Source: Rhodobacterales bacterium HKCCE3408 (GTDB taxonomy: Bacteria > Pseudomonadota > Alphaproteobacteria > Rhodobacterales > Rhodobacteraceae). Taken from it: a DNA stretch of 51,525 bases. The notes beneath the pieces were generated by a model. The model searched no databases, was not told the DNA's origin, and saw only the letters and a list, made by a program, of their open reading frames with translations. Where the stretch lies: positions 1 through 51,525 of the forward strand of contig WVSN01000019.1 of the NCBI GenBank assembly GCA_015689705.1. The letters are read 5' to 3'. The translations under genes and the position numbers were made by a program. Below, one piece after another: positions 41,146 through 50,275 of this stretch (position 1 is its first letter; every line of letters begins with the position of its first letter).

Positions 41146-41601
41146 CTAGTCGTCCGAGACCGGGCGGATATGCGGCGTGGTGTGCCCGCCATCCTCGGCA
41201 TCCTCGTTCTGCAACGCGGTCTGGCGTTGCTCGCGCGCCAGTTCCAGACGGCGGGTAAAGACAGGGGCCTTTTCGCGGATCGGCTGCGGCGCCGGGTCGG
41301 GCACCGGTTCGGGCCTGGTCTCGGCCTGCGGGGCCGGTTCGGCCTCGCGCACCGGGCGCATCGCGGACACCTTGCGGCGGCGGAAAACCAGCATGTAGCG
41401 CTCGACCGTGCGCGATCCGGTAAGACCCTGGCGTTCGACCGATGGCAGGCATTCGGCGCGCCAGTATTCCCACCCGTCCGCGCCAAGCTCGTTCATCGCC
41501 ACCTCGAGCGCATGGGCGAACCGGTCCGCCGGCGCCTTCACGCCCTTGGCCTTCTGCCCGCGGTCCGGCGCGGGGATGACCTTGTATTCGTAGCGCTCCA
41601 T
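41146..41601 (-). CDS. DUF4177-like protein
   Basis: A 151-residue protein. Residues 1-75 have the DUF4177 pattern (MERYEYKVIPAPDRG then LEVAMNELGADGWEYWRAE and VERYMLVFRRRK). The rest is a proline-, alanine- and glutamate-rich, low-complexity stretch (EPAPQAETRPEPVPDPAPQP) and a charged end. No signal or membrane segment. Function unknown. It is adjacent to bolA (convergent) and follows gatB on the opposite side of a 97-base gap with no strong terminator. Confidence 0.78.
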   Translation of the reverse strand: MERYEYKVIPAPDRGQKAKGVKAPADRFAHALEVAMNELGADGWEYWRAECLPSVERQGLTGSRTVERYMLVFRRRKVSAMRPVREAEPAPQAETRPEPVPDPAPQPIREKAPVFTRRLELAREQRQTALQNEDAEDGGHTTPHIRPVSDD

Positions 41602-41698
41602 GGGGGCCTCCTGATCAGGGGTCAGAACGTAGGGCGTTCGGGCGCGAATTTGAAGGGGAAAGCGGGGTGACGGACGCCCCGGGGCGCTGCGCCCGGCC

Positions 41699-43213
41699 TC
41701 AGAGGCCGAGCTTCGCCGTCACGATCTCGTTCACCGCCTTGGGATTGGCCTTGCCGCCGGTCGCCTTCATCACCTGGCCGACGAACCATCCGGCGAGTTT
41801 CGGATTGGCCTTGGCCTTCTCGACCTGTTCGGGGTTCGCGGCGATGATCTCGTCGACGGCGGCTTCGATCGCGCCCGTATCGGTGACCTGCTTCAGCCCG
41901 TCGGTCTCGACGATCTCTTCGGGATCGCGGCCCGTGGTGTAGGCGGTCTCGAACACGTCCTTGGCGATCTTGCCCGAAATCGTGTCCGACCGGATAAGCC
42001 GCACGATCCCGGCCAGCGCGGCGGGAGTGATGGGGCTGTCCTCGATGCCCTTTTCGTCCTTCTTCAGCCGGCCGAACAGCTCGTTGATGACCCAGTTCGC
42101 GGCCATCTTGCCGTCTCCGGCCGCCGCGGCGGTCTCCTCGAAATAGGCCGCGGCCGACAGGTCGGCCGTCAGCACGCCGGCATCGTAATCCGACAGGCCG
42201 AAATCGCCCATGAACCGGGCCTTCTTCGCGTCCGGCAGCTCGGGCAGGTTCGCTTCGATATCGTCGACCCAGGCCTGCTCGATCTCCAGCGGCAGGAGGT
42301 CGGGGCAGGGGAAGTAGCGGTAATCGTGCGCCTCTTCCTTCGATCGCATCGACCGCGTCTCGCCCTTGTCGGGATCGTAGAGCCGGGTTTCCTGCACCAC
42401 CGTGCCGCCGCCCTCGACGATGCGGATCTGGCGCCGCGCCTCGAATTCGATGGCCTGCTGGATGAAGCGCATCGAGTTCATGTTCTTGATCTCGCAGCGC
42501 GTGCCGAGATGGGAGAAATCACCGGTCTCGCGGTACTTCTCGTAGGCGCCCGGCTGGCAGATCGAGACGTTGACGTCGGCGCGCAGGTTGCCGTTCTGCA
42601 TGTTGCCGTCGCAGGTCCCGAGATAGAGCATGATCTGGCGCAGCTTCGCGATATAGGCCGCGGCCTCCTCCGGCCCGCGGATATCGGGGCGCGAGACGAT
42701 TTCCATCAGCGCGACGCCGGTCCGGTTCAGGTCGACGAAGGAGCGCGCGGGGTCCATGTCGTGGATCGACTTGCCGGCGTCCTGTTCCAGATGGATGCGC
42801 TCGATCCGGACCAGCCGCGCGCGACCTTCGCCCATCTCGACCAGCACCTCGCCTTCGCCCACGATCGGTTCGTAAAGCTGGCTGATCTGGTAGCCCTGCG
42901 GCAGGTCGGGGTAGAAATAGTTCTTCCGGTCGAAGGCGGATTTCAGGTGGATCGCAGCCTTCAGGCCAAGACCCGTGCGCACCGCCTGCGCCACGCAGAA
43001 CTCGTTGATGACCGGCAGCATCCCCGGCATTCCGGCATCGACGAAGGCCACGTTGGAATTGGGCTCGGCCCCGAACTTCGTCGACGCGCCCGAGAACAGC
43101 TTCGCCTTCGAGGCGACCTGGGCATGGACCTCCATCCCGATCACCAGTTCCCAGTCCGACTGGGCGCCGGCGATGACCTTCGCGGCGGGGGTCTCGTAGG
43201 TGAGGTCGAGCAT
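41699..43213 (-). CDS. gatB: Aspartyl/glutamyl-tRNA amidotransferase subunit B
   Basis: A 504-residue GatB. Start [20 protein letters not shown] and the core [33 protein letters not shown], and [20 protein letters not shown] are the standard GatB signatures. With GatA and GatC it amidates Glu-tRNAGln and Asp-tRNAAsn. The C-terminal GatB/Yqey helical domain ends in AKLGL. Start is at ATG 43213; a longer frame exists but begins in low-complexity sequence. gatA and gatC are not in the window. The 251-base gap after it up to 43464 shows no gene. Confidence 0.96.
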   Translation of the reverse strand: MLDLTYETPAAKVIAGAQSDWELVIGMEVHAQVASKAKLFSGASTKFGAEPNSNVAFVDAGMPGMLPVINEFCVAQAVRTGLGLKAAIHLKSAFDRKNYFYPDLPQGYQISQLYEPIVGEGEVLVEMGEGRARLVRIERIHLEQDAGKSIHDMDPARSFVDLNRTGVALMEIVSRPDIRGPEEAAAYIAKLRQIMLYLGTCDGNMQNGNLRADVNVSICQPGAYEKYRETGDFSHLGTRCEIKNMNSMRFIQQAIEFEARRQIRIVEGGGTVVQETRLYDPDKGETRSMRSKEEAHDYRYFPCPDLLPLEIEQAWVDDIEANLPELPDAKKARFMGDFGLSDYDAGVLTADLSAAAYFEETAAAAGDGKMAANWVINELFGRLKKDEKGIEDSPITPAALAGIVRLIRSDTISGKIAKDVFETAYTTGRDPEEIVETDGLKQVTDTGAIEAAVDEIIAANPEQVEKAKANPKLAGWFVGQVMKATGGKANPKAVNEIVTAKLGL

Positions 43214-43464
43214 CGGGCGTCTCCGCGGTCGGTTTGACGGCGGAGGGATAGCGGCGGCTTGGGGCAGGGGCAAGGCCCGTGGCGCCTCGCGCCGCGGTGC
43301 AATCGCGGGCCGAAAGTGCGCCGTGACGGGCCGGAATGGCCCGAAAACGGGCCCCGGCCGGCGGATTTCGGCCGAAAACGGCTGTTTCCGGGGGGCGTGG
43401 CTTGCCGAGGTTGCCGCGCCGCCGCAATGGCGCGCCGAGAGTAACAATCGAAGGACCGCCTTCC

Positions 43465-44046
43465 ATGCGGTTTACCACCCTCGTCGCTGCCGCTTTCCTC
43501 GCCCTTCTGTCCGCCTGCAACATCGTCCCCGGCCATGCCTCGGGCGAGCTTCCCGTCACCCGGTGGGACTTCCGTCCCGATGGCGGGCTCTGGACCCAGG
43601 CCAGCCTCTCGATGCTCGACGGCCCCGCGGCCGGACTGACCGAGATGGTCCCGGCCGATATCAACAGCTGGTGCCCGGAATACCCCGGCGCGACGACGGC
43701 CGAACGCGCGGCCTTCTGGACCGGTCTGCTCTCGGCGCTCGCGCAGCACGAAAGCACCTGGAACCCGGCGGCCGTCGGCGGCGGCGGGCAATGGTACGGC
43801 CTGGTGCAGATCGCCCCGGCCACGGCACGGGCCTATGGCTGCGAGGCCAATTCGGGCGCCGCGCTGCAGGATGGCCCGGCGAACCTGCGCTGTGCGCTCC
43901 GGATCTGGTCGACCACGGTCGCCCGCGACGGGGTGATCGCGGCCGGCGGCGGCGGCATCGCGGCGGACTGGGGTCCGATGGCCACCCACAGCAAGCGCGA
44001 GGATATGCGCGCCTGGATCAGCCAGCAGCCCTATTGCGCCGGCTGA
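43465..44046 (+). CDS. Lytic transglycosylase-like lipoprotein, first paralogue
   Basis: A 193-residue protein with lipoprotein signal [18 protein letters not shown], acylated Cys at about residue 18. The SLT-like core has [19 protein letters not shown] (catalytic Glu of HES) and [17 protein letters not shown], with a second part [12 protein letters not shown] and AADWGPM. It is short compared with Slt70. The mature enzyme would act in the periplasm on peptidoglycan. A second paralogue follows directly at 44167; they share the same core, so this is a tandem duplication. ATG 43465 has AAGGA about 11 bases ahead, weakly placed. Confidence 0.82.
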   Translation: MRFTTLVAAAFLALLSACNIVPGHASGELPVTRWDFRPDGGLWTQASLSMLDGPAAGLTEMVPADINSWCPEYPGATTAERAAFWTGLLSALAQHESTWNPAAVGGGGQWYGLVQIAPATARAYGCEANSGAALQDGPANLRCALRIWSTTVARDGVIAAGGGGIAADWGPMATHSKREDMRAWISQQPYCAG

Positions 44047-44166
44047 TTGTTGCCGATCCGGGGATAATTGGCCCGATACAGCCCGATTGTTACGAAACCA
44101 CTGGTTGCCGCCCGGCGCGTCAGGCGGCATCCTAGACCGGTTCTGCTCGACTGTCTGCCTGCTGCC

Positions 44167-44937
44167 ATGCACCGTCTACTGGCTTACATCGTGCTGGCCC
44201 TCGTCCTGCCAGCCGCTGCCCTGGCGCAGGACATGGAGCCGGCCCAACCGCTCGGCCCCGGTTCGACCGTGACCGTGGCGACGATGACGCCTGCGCTACG
44301 CCCCGAGATCGAAGGATTGACCGAAAGCCCGAGGCCGGCCCCGCGCGACACCTGGGCGATGCCGGTGATGGCCTGGGACGGCGCCGAAGACGGCGCGGCC
44401 TGGTCTGCGGCGGTGATGGCGGCCCTGCGCGGCCCCGGCCGTCCGCTGATCGACGTGGTGCCCGACGATATCGGCGACTGGTGCCCGGCCTATCGCGGCG
44501 CCGATGACAGCCGGCGCGCGGCCTTCTGGGCCGGCCTCGTCTCCACGCTTGCCTATTACGAGTCGACGCACGAGCCCTCCGCGGTGGGCGGCGGCGGGGC
44601 GTGGTACGGGCTGGTGCAGATCGCACCGGCGACCGCGCGCGGCTACGAATGCGCCGTCGGCACGGGGCAGGACCTGCTCGACGGTCCGGCGAACCTGCGC
44701 TGCGGGCTGCGGATCATGGGCCACACCGTGCCGCGCGACAATGTCATCGCGGCCGGCATGCAGGGCGTCGCCGCCGACTGGGGTCCGTTCCATTCCTATC
44801 GCAAGCGCGAGGGGATGCGGCACTGGCTGCTGCAGCAGCCCTATTGCGTGCCCGACCGCCGGCCCGAAGCGCGTCCGGTCGCCGCCGGCCCGGATCTGCC
44901 GGGCCACCGGCCCGAACTGCGGCCGGGCGTCTACTGA
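44167..44937 (+). CDS. Lytic transglycosylase-like secreted protein, second paralogue
   Basis: A 256-residue protein with a cleavable signal MHRLLAYIVLALVLPAAALAQ rather than a lipobox. The core repeats that of the preceding gene: TLAYYESTHEPSAVGGGG (Glu in YES), [40 protein letters not shown] and QQPYC, with a Pro/Arg-rich tail. An earlier TTG at 44068 in frame gives an improbable N-terminus, so I choose 44167. The substitution of HES by YES next to the catalytic Glu is notable. Likely a periplasmic peptidoglycan enzyme. Confidence 0.82.
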   Translation: MHRLLAYIVLALVLPAAALAQDMEPAQPLGPGSTVTVATMTPALRPEIEGLTESPRPAPRDTWAMPVMAWDGAEDGAAWSAAVMAALRGPGRPLIDVVPDDIGDWCPAYRGADDSRRAAFWAGLVSTLAYYESTHEPSAVGGGGAWYGLVQIAPATARGYECAVGTGQDLLDGPANLRCGLRIMGHTVPRDNVIAAGMQGVAADWGPFHSYRKREGMRHWLLQQPYCVPDRRPEARPVAAGPDLPGHRPELRPGVY

Positions 44938-44943
44938 CGGAAA

Positions 44944-45357
44944 TCAGACCTGGCGGATGCGCAGGCCGCGCGCCGTGGCCTCGCGGACAAGCGCCATGGG
45001 GTCCTCGGGCAGGGCCTCGTCGGGCAGGTCGATGCGCTGGCCGTCGGTCAGCACCAGCGTCGCGCGCGGTGCGCTCGCCTTGTCCGACACCTGCACATGC
45101 CCGATCTCGTCCAGCTTCACCGACCGGTCGGTATCGCCCGCATAGACCTCCCACGCGTCTCCGGTGACCCGCATCCCGTAAATCGGCGAGACGACGATCT
45201 GGTAGAACGAGACGAGGATGGCCGGCACCAGCAGGATCAGCGCGAAAACCGGCGCGACGGTCCAGATGACCGCGGCCAGAAGCGCGATTCCGGCCAACGC
45301 CGCGAGGCTGAGGTAAAGGTTCCCGGGACGGGACCGGTATTCGAAATCCTGTGCCAT
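44944..45357 (-). CDS. Membrane protein with PH-like cytoplasmic domain
   Basis: A 137-residue protein. Two hydrophobic helices at residues about 15-55 (LYLSLAALAGIALLAAVIWTV, FALILLVPAILVSFYQIVV) are followed by a beta-rich domain (GMRVTGDAWEVYAGD, LDEIGHVQVSDK, LVLTDGQRIDLPDEAL). The pattern is that of small DUF-type proteins with a bacterial PH domain, but I do not name the family. ATG at 45357 with no strong ribosome site. It converges with the second transglycosylase, six bases away. Function unknown. Confidence 0.65.
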   Translation of the reverse strand: MAQDFEYRSRPGNLYLSLAALAGIALLAAVIWTVAPVFALILLVPAILVSFYQIVVSPIYGMRVTGDAWEVYAGDTDRSVKLDEIGHVQVSDKASAPRATLVLTDGQRIDLPDEALPEDPMALVREATARGLRIRQV

Positions 45358-45419
45358 GCTCGCGGATTTAGCCCCGGTATCGGGCTGAATTGCGGCCAAG
45401 GCGCGGAATTTTGCGGCTG

Positions 45420-46340
45420 TCAGGGCCGCCCGGGTGCGAGCACCGGCCGCCGCGTCGCCCGCGCCAGCGACACGCCCGGCCCCTCGTGCCGGGCCAGCCG
45501 CAGGACGGCCCGGCGCAGCTCGGCGATCCCGGCCTCCGGATCGGCCGGCAGCGATCCGCCCGCCAAGGGCCGGCCGACGCGGATACGGAACGGCTGACGC
45601 GCCTTGTTCAGCGTCTCGTAAAACAGCGTGATGTCGCGCAGCGTCGGGTGGATCGCGTCGAACAGGTAGAACAGGGCCGAGTTCCGGGCCCGGATATGGA
45701 CCGGCACCACCGGCAGGTCGTAGCGCCGCGCGATCATCGCGGCCGAGGACATCCAGGGCCGCTCGTACAGCCACAGCCCGCGCCGCTTCGCCAGCCGTCC
45801 GGCCGGGAAGATGATGCCCGGCCGCCCCTCGTCGATCGCCCGCCGCAGCCAGGCCATCGTCTCGCGCGTCTTGCCGTGGCTGCGCTTCTCGCGCCGCCAC
45901 TCCACCGGAGCGATCACGTCCGCCATCTGCGGCAGCACCCGCAGGATGTCGGCATTGGCCAGCAGATAGAGATCGGGCCGCCGCGCGCTCAGGACGTGGT
46001 GCAGGACGACCCCGTCGGCGATGCCGGTCGGATGATTGCAGACGATCAGGCAGGGCCCGTCCGCCGGCACCCGGTGCAGCCCGGTCGCCCGCACGTCGCG
46101 CGCGATCAGCGCGCCGAGCCGGGCCATGATCTCCGACGAGGGCAGGGGCGACAGCTCCGCCCCGAGCGCCAGCGTCGCGCGGTAGCCGAGCAGCCGGTCG
46201 AGCGCGGCCCGCGCCGCCCCCGTGCCCGGCCGGCCCGAGAACAGCCACGGCGCGCGTTCGGCGATCAGCGGATCGGTGCGGCTGGCGATGTCGTCCATGG
46301 GCTGATGCATAACCATGACTGCGTAACGCTCCGGTGACAT
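45420..46340 (-). CDS. PlsC-type glycerolipid acyltransferase
   Basis: A 306-residue acyltransferase. The PlsC motif I is CNHPTGIADG, with five residues between His and Asp (HX5D), like the NHP(x)GGxDG subgroup rather than the usual HX4D. Motif III is FPAGRLAKRRG (an FPxG pattern) and motif IV VVPVHI. It transfers an acyl chain to a glycerol- or amino-lipid. The start is uncertain among ATG 46340, 46316, 46310 and 46298; I list the first. It sits 62 bases from the preceding membrane protein gene. Membrane associated; substrate not known, ornithine lipid-type activity being an alternative. Confidence 0.83.
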   Translation of the reverse strand: MSPERYAVMVMHQPMDDIASRTDPLIAERAPWLFSGRPGTGAARAALDRLLGYRATLALGAELSPLPSSEIMARLGALIARDVRATGLHRVPADGPCLIVCNHPTGIADGVVLHHVLSARRPDLYLLANADILRVLPQMADVIAPVEWRREKRSHGKTRETMAWLRRAIDEGRPGIIFPAGRLAKRRGLWLYERPWMSSAAMIARRYDLPVVPVHIRARNSALFYLFDAIHPTLRDITLFYETLNKARQPFRIRVGRPLAGGSLPADPEAGIAELRRAVLRLARHEGPGVSLARATRRPVLAPGRP

Positions 46341-46422
46341 CCCGGTTTCCGTCGGCGGAGTATTGCCCGCGCCGGCCCTGCGCCGCATTGATCGGCCCGG
46401 CGGCGCTGCTATCGTGCCGGCC

Positions 46423-47154
46423 ATGAGCAGCGGACCGGCAGGCGGGCGGATCGTGGCCCTCGACCTCACACGGTCCGGGGCGCTCCTCGCCATGGCAATC
46501 TACCATTTCTGCTTCGATCTGGAAATGTTCGGCTGGCTGCCGCCCGCGACCGCCACGACCGGCGCGCTCCGCGTCTTCGCCATCGCCACCGCCTCGAGCT
46601 TCCTGTTCCTCGCCGGGGTCAGCCTGTGGCTGGCGCATGGCCAGGGCATCCGCTGGCGTCCGTTCTGGCGGCGGCTGGCCATGGTCGTGGCCGCGGCGGC
46701 GGCGATCTCGGTCTCCAGCCTGTTCTGGGCCCCCGGCGCGCCGGTCTATTTCGGCATCCTGCACGCCATCGCGACGATGAGCGTGCTCGGACTTGCCTTT
46801 CTGCGCCTGCCGGCCGCAGCCCTCATCGTCCTCGCCGCCGCCGTGCTCGCGCTGCCCTTTTTCTGGTCGTCGCCCGCCTTCGATCCGCGCTGGCTCGCCT
46901 GGACCGGGTTCGCGCAATACCCGCCGCCAAGCGTGGATTTCGAGCCGGTCTTTCCCTGGTTCGCGGCCTTCCTCGCCGGCATGGCCACGGGCCGCATCGG
47001 CACCGCGACCGGCCTCTGGGACAGCCTCCGCGGCGCGCCCGGTCCCGTCGCCAACGCGCTCGCCTTCCCCGGCCGCCACTCGCTGATCGTCTACCTGCTG
47101 CACCAGCCCGTGCTGATCGCGCTCGTCGCCGGGGCCACGCAGCTCCTGCGCTGA
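46423..47154 (+). CDS. DUF1624 membrane protein (heparan-alpha-glucosaminide N-acetyltransferase-like)
   Basis: A 243-residue membrane protein with about seven helices. The start RIVALDLTRSGALLAMAIYHFCFDLEMFG has the family signature with a conserved His for acetyl transfer (H28), seen in DUF1624 and HGSNAT. Other landmarks are GVSLWLAHGQG, YFGILHAIATMSVL and HSLIVYLLHQPVLIAL. Bacterial members may acetylate sugars or glycans at the inner membrane; the human relative uses acetyl-CoA on lysosomal heparan. The gene is divergent from plsC with 82 bases between them and is followed by intergenic element copy C. Confidence 0.83.
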   Translation: MSSGPAGGRIVALDLTRSGALLAMAIYHFCFDLEMFGWLPPATATTGALRVFAIATASSFLFLAGVSLWLAHGQGIRWRPFWRRLAMVVAAAAAISVSSLFWAPGAPVYFGILHAIATMSVLGLAFLRLPAAALIVLAAAVLALPFFWSSPAFDPRWLAWTGFAQYPPPSVDFEPVFPWFAAFLAGMATGRIGTATGLWDSLRGAPGPVANALAFPGRHSLIVYLLHQPVLIALVAGATQLLR

Positions 47155-47161
47155 CACCCCG

Positions 47162-47211
47162 TCTTTGCTTGCCGAAATACTCCGGGGAGCGCGAGGGGCA
47201 GCGCCCCTCGC
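47162..47211 (+). repeat. Intergenic element copy C (long form with hairpin)
   Basis: The head is worn (TCTTTGCTTGCCGAAATACT) but the rest TCCGGGGAGC and the hairpin (GCGAGGGGC at 47191-47199, GCCCCTCGC at 47203-47211, loop AGC) equal copy B. It lies between the DUF1624 gene and the convergent Gfo/Idh gene. Confidence 0.9.
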
Positions 47212-47220
47212 TCCGGGCCC

Positions 47221-48303
47221 TCAGGTCAGCTCCACCACCCGGCCCTCGAGCGCCGATTGCTGCGCCGCCATGCCCATCCGCACGGCGGCGATGCCGTCGC
47301 GCAGGGACACTTCGGGCGGCAGGCCCTGTTCGATCGCCCGGCGGAAGCGGACATGCTGGTAGAAGGTCGACCCGTTGTGGTCGCCCGCCTCCAGCAGTTC
47401 GGGATCGACCGGCACGTCGACCACCTCGGGGCCCTTCGGGTCGCGCGGGCTGACGATGACCTGCGGCACCGGCGGCGCCCCGAGCCGCTCCGGCCAGAAC
47501 CGCCCCGGCCCCGGCACCAGCGCCTCGATCTTGCCGCGCCCGCCCATCGCCGCGATCTCCTCCTGCCAGCGCGCGCCCTCGGCGAACATGCACAGCTCCA
47601 GCATCGCGCGGGCGCCGGTGTCGAACTCCACCAGCGCATAGCCGTGGTCCCAGATGTCCGGCGCCCGGCCGTCATACAGCTCGTCGCGGTGGTTCACCGC
47701 CTGTCCGCCGCTGGCCATCACGCGCACCGGCTCGGCCTTCAGCGCCACCCGCATCAGGTCGAAGAAATGGCAGCATTTCTCGACCATCGTCCCGCCCGAC
47801 CGCGCGTTGAAGCGGTTCCAGCCGCCGACCTTGTGCAGGAAGGGGAAGCGGTGCTCGCGGATCGACAGCATCGCGATCCCGCCCGTCACCTCGTCCACCA
47901 GATCCAGCAGCCGCGCCACCGGCGGCATGTAGCGGTATTCCATCGCCACCCACAGAAGCTCGGGAAAGCTCTCGGCCAGCGCCTCGGCGCGCGCCAGGTC
48001 CTCGGGCGCGGTGAATGCGGGCTTTTCCAGCAGGACGGGCAGGGGCCGTGTCCGCGCGACCTCCTCGAGCTGTGGCAGGTGCAGGTCGTTGGGGCTGGCG
48101 ATCACCAGCGCGTCCAGCCCCTCGACCGACAGCAGGTCCTGCAGGCTGTCGACCATCGCCGCCTCGGGCGCGGCGGCGGCGGCTGCGGCGGCCATCGCCG
48201 GGTCCGGCTCGCAGATCGCCGCGACGCTCGTATCCGCCATCAGGCGGATATTGCGCAGGTGCTCCTGTCCCATCATGCCGCAGCCGAGGATGCCGTATCG
48301 CAT
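47221..48303 (-). CDS. Gfo/Idh/MocA-family oxidoreductase
   Basis: A 360-residue NAD(P)-dependent sugar-type oxidoreductase. The Rossmann start is MRYGILGCGMMGQEHLRNI (GxGxxG as GCGMMG, residues 7-12). The catalytic EKP motif is VLLEKPAFT (about residue 88-96), and later TMVEKCCHFFDLMR carries the catalytic His. The C-terminal domain is the usual open-face beta sheet. It probably oxidises or reduces a cyclic sugar or inositol. It is encoded after the GntR gene with a gap of 17 bases, divergent from the monooxygenase gene, suggesting that the four genes form one catabolic locus. Confidence 0.9.
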   Translation of the reverse strand: MRYGILGCGMMGQEHLRNIRLMADTSVAAICEPDPAMAAAAAAAAPEAAMVDSLQDLLSVEGLDALVIASPNDLHLPQLEEVARTRPLPVLLEKPAFTAPEDLARAEALAESFPELLWVAMEYRYMPPVARLLDLVDEVTGGIAMLSIREHRFPFLHKVGGWNRFNARSGGTMVEKCCHFFDLMRVALKAEPVRVMASGGQAVNHRDELYDGRAPDIWDHGYALVEFDTGARAMLELCMFAEGARWQEEIAAMGGRGKIEALVPGPGRFWPERLGAPPVPQVIVSPRDPKGPEVVDVPVDPELLEAGDHNGSTFYQHVRFRRAIEQGLPPEVSLRDGIAAVRMGMAAQQSALEGRVVELT

Positions 48304-48320
48304 GTCTTTGGTCTTCTTTC

Positions 48321-49028
48321 TCAGGGGATTCTGGCGACGTACCGGGCAAGGCCGGGGTCGAAATGGGTGATCGACATCTCCGCCACGCGACCGTCCTGGT
48401 CCCAGGCGGTGCGGTCGATCCGCGGCAGGACGGCGCCCGGGCGCGGCCCGAAGGCGCCGGGCGCCCAGTCAGGCACGGTGCCGCCGCCGACCCGGTCCTC
48501 GGCGGCGAGGATCCACAGCCCGTAGGCCCGCTGGTAGTAGCGGTAGAGCGACCCGGCCAGCGCGCCGGTATCGTCCGGATCGCCGTGCCGGCCGTCGATC
48601 CAGATGTCCTCGAGCGCGACGGGCTTGCCCGACAGGTGGCGCAGCCGCCGGAAGCGCAGCGCGTCGGGCGCCGGGCCGAGCGCGGCGAAGTCCGCCGGCT
48701 TCATGACCCGCTCGGCGGCGATCAGCACCGAATGCGGCTGCCCCGGCCCGTCGATCAGCTCCAGCCGGAACATTGAATAGCCGGCCGCGGCGCGGGCGTC
48801 GAAGCGGATGTAGTTCCCCGATCCGTGCCGCCGGACCAGCAGCCCGCGGCCCTCGAGCTCGGCCAGCGCCTTGCGCAGCGTGCCGACCGATACCCCGAGC
48901 TGCGGCGCCAGCTCCCGCTCCGGCGCCAGCCGCTGACCTTCGGACAGACGGCCCGCGGCGATGTCGCGGCTCAGCATTTCGGCGATGCGCAGATAGGCCG
49001 GAAGCGGCTCGGCGCGGGCGGTGTCCAT
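48321..49028 (-). CDS. GntR-family regulator with UTRA domain
   Basis: A 235-residue GntR regulator of the HutC subfamily. N-terminal winged helix: YLRIAEMLSRDIAAGRLSEGQRLAPERELAPQLGVSVGTLRKALAELEGRGLLVRRHGSG (residues about 10-70). The C-terminal UTRA domain (YSMFRLELIDGPGQPHSV and later) binds an effector, usually a sugar or amino acid derivative. It has a good ribosome site GAGGGG near 49028. An inverted repeat in its 5' region at 49047-49061 is a likely operator. It leads the GntR - Gfo/Idh transcript and probably represses the divergent monooxygenase operon. Confidence 0.92.
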   Translation of the reverse strand: MDTARAEPLPAYLRIAEMLSRDIAAGRLSEGQRLAPERELAPQLGVSVGTLRKALAELEGRGLLVRRHGSGNYIRFDARAAAGYSMFRLELIDGPGQPHSVLIAAERVMKPADFAALGPAPDALRFRRLRHLSGKPVALEDIWIDGRHGDPDDTGALAGSLYRYYQRAYGLWILAAEDRVGGGTVPDWAPGAFGPRPGAVLPRIDRTAWDQDGRVAEMSITHFDPGLARYVARIP

Positions 49029-49046
49029 GGCCCCTCGGGGGTAATT

Positions 49047-49061
49047 GATCCATTATTGATC
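49047..49061. promoter_or_regulatory. Candidate GntR operator
   Basis: GATCCA and TTGATC, complementary but for one mismatch, flank TTA. The site is 19 bases upstream of the GntR start and 57-71 bases upstream of the monooxygenase ATG, in the 89-base divergent gap. It also reads as a direct repeat TTGATC spaced 11 bases. Assignment to this GntR is inference. Confidence 0.5.
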
Positions 49062-49117
49062 TACGGTATTGGCGATGCTACGCAAGGAAAAAATCCATGT
49101 ACCGGGGGGAGTCCCAG

Positions 49118-50275
49118 ATGAGTGTCGTTCCGATCACCTCGCCCGATCTCGACGCGGCCGAAGTCTCGTGGTTCGCGGCGCTCTGCTCGGACGATTACCG
49201 CTTTCTCGGCGTGCCCGAGGGCGATCTGCGCTCGTCCTGGGCGCATTGCTCGGCGATCCTGAAAGAGGCCGAGGCCCAGGGTTTCCGCAACATCCTCTGC
49301 CCGTCCTCCTACCAGGTCGGGCAGGACACGCTCTCCTTCGTCGCCGGCTGCGCGCCGATCACCGAAAAGATCAACATGCTGGCCGCCGTCCGCTGCGGCG
49401 AGATGCAGCCGATCATGCTCGCCCGGACGATCGCCACGCTCGACCACATGCTGCAGGGCCGGCTGACGATCAACATCATCTCCTCCGACTTCCCCGGTCA
49501 GAAGGAGGACTCGAAATTCCGCTACCAGCGCAGCCGCGAGGTGGTCGAGATCCTGCGCATGGCCTGGAACCAGGACGAAATCAACTATTCCGGCGAAGTC
49601 TATGATTTCAAAGGCGTCTGGACCGATCCGGCCAAGCCCTACCAGCAGAATGGCGGCCCGCTGATGTATTTCGGCGGCTATTCTCCGGACGCGCTCGAAC
49701 TGTGCGGCCAGCATTGCGACGTCTACCTGATGTGGCCCGAGACGAAGGACCAGCTCGCGCAGCGGATGAAGGACGTGCACGCCGTGGCCGACCGCTACGG
49801 ACGCACGCTCGACTACGGCCTGCGCGTGCACATGATCGTCCGCGACACCGAGGCCGAGGCCCGCGAATACGCCGATTACCTCGTCTCCAAGCTCGACGAC
49901 GAGCTCGGCCAGCTCATCCGCGAACGGGCCCACGACTCGGGCTCGCTCGGCGTCAGCCACCAGGCCCGCGCCCGCGAACTCGCCGACCAGTTCGGCTACG
50001 TGGAGCCGCATCTGTGGACCGGGATCGGCCGGGCGCGGTCTGGCTGCGGCGCCGCGCTCGTCGGCTCCGCCGACCAGGTCCTCAGCGAAATCGAGGAGTA
50101 CAAGAAGATGGGCATCCGCGCCTTCATCTTCTCCGGCTACCCGCATCTCGACGAATGCCGCCAGTTCGGCCGGCTGGTCATGCCCGAGCTGAAGACCTGC
50201 TCGCTGCCGCATGAATACGGCCGCGTGCCGGCCGGCACCCCCGCCACCCCCCTCGGAGACGGAGTGCGCCGCTGA
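49118..50275 (+). CDS. SsuD/SmoC-like FMN-dependent monooxygenase (sulfonate or sulfosugar type)
   Basis: A 385-residue luciferase-like (LLM) flavin monooxygenase. The sequence follows E. coli SsuD over most of its length: CPSSYQVGQDTLSFVAG, MQPIMLARTIATLDHMLQGRL, YGLRVHMIVRDTEAEA, HLWTGIGRARSGCGAALVG and FSGYPHLDE. Residues equivalent to SsuD Arg226 and His228 (RVH) and Arg297 (RARSG) appear conserved, while the Cys54 position does not. This fits sulfonate oxygenation such as sulfoquinovose cleavage by SmoC/SqoD. Start 49118 has GGGGGAG close by; ATG 49097 is an alternative with its own AAGGA. A flavin reductase is not adjacent. It overlaps the reductase gene by one base (TGATG). Confidence 0.83.
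   Translation: MSVVPITSPDLDAAEVSWFAALCSDDYRFLGVPEGDLRSSWAHCSAILKEAEAQGFRNILCPSSYQVGQDTLSFVAGCAPITEKINMLAAVRCGEMQPIMLARTIATLDHMLQGRLTINIISSDFPGQKEDSKFRYQRSREVVEILRMAWNQDEINYSGEVYDFKGVWTDPAKPYQQNGGPLMYFGGYSPDALELCGQHCDVYLMWPETKDQLAQRMKDVHAVADRYGRTLDYGLRVHMIVRDTEAEAREYADYLVSKLDDELGQLIRERAHDSGSLGVSHQARARELADQFGYVEPHLWTGIGRARSGCGAALVGSADQVLSEIEEYKKMGIRAFIFSGYPHLDECRQFGRLVMPELKTCSLPHEYGRVPAGTPATPLGDGVRR

Noticed and set aside
44944-47157. A 737-codon minus frame
   Set aside because: Only its last 137 residues from ATG 45357 resemble a protein; the upstream part is antisense to or out of frame with neighbouring genes.
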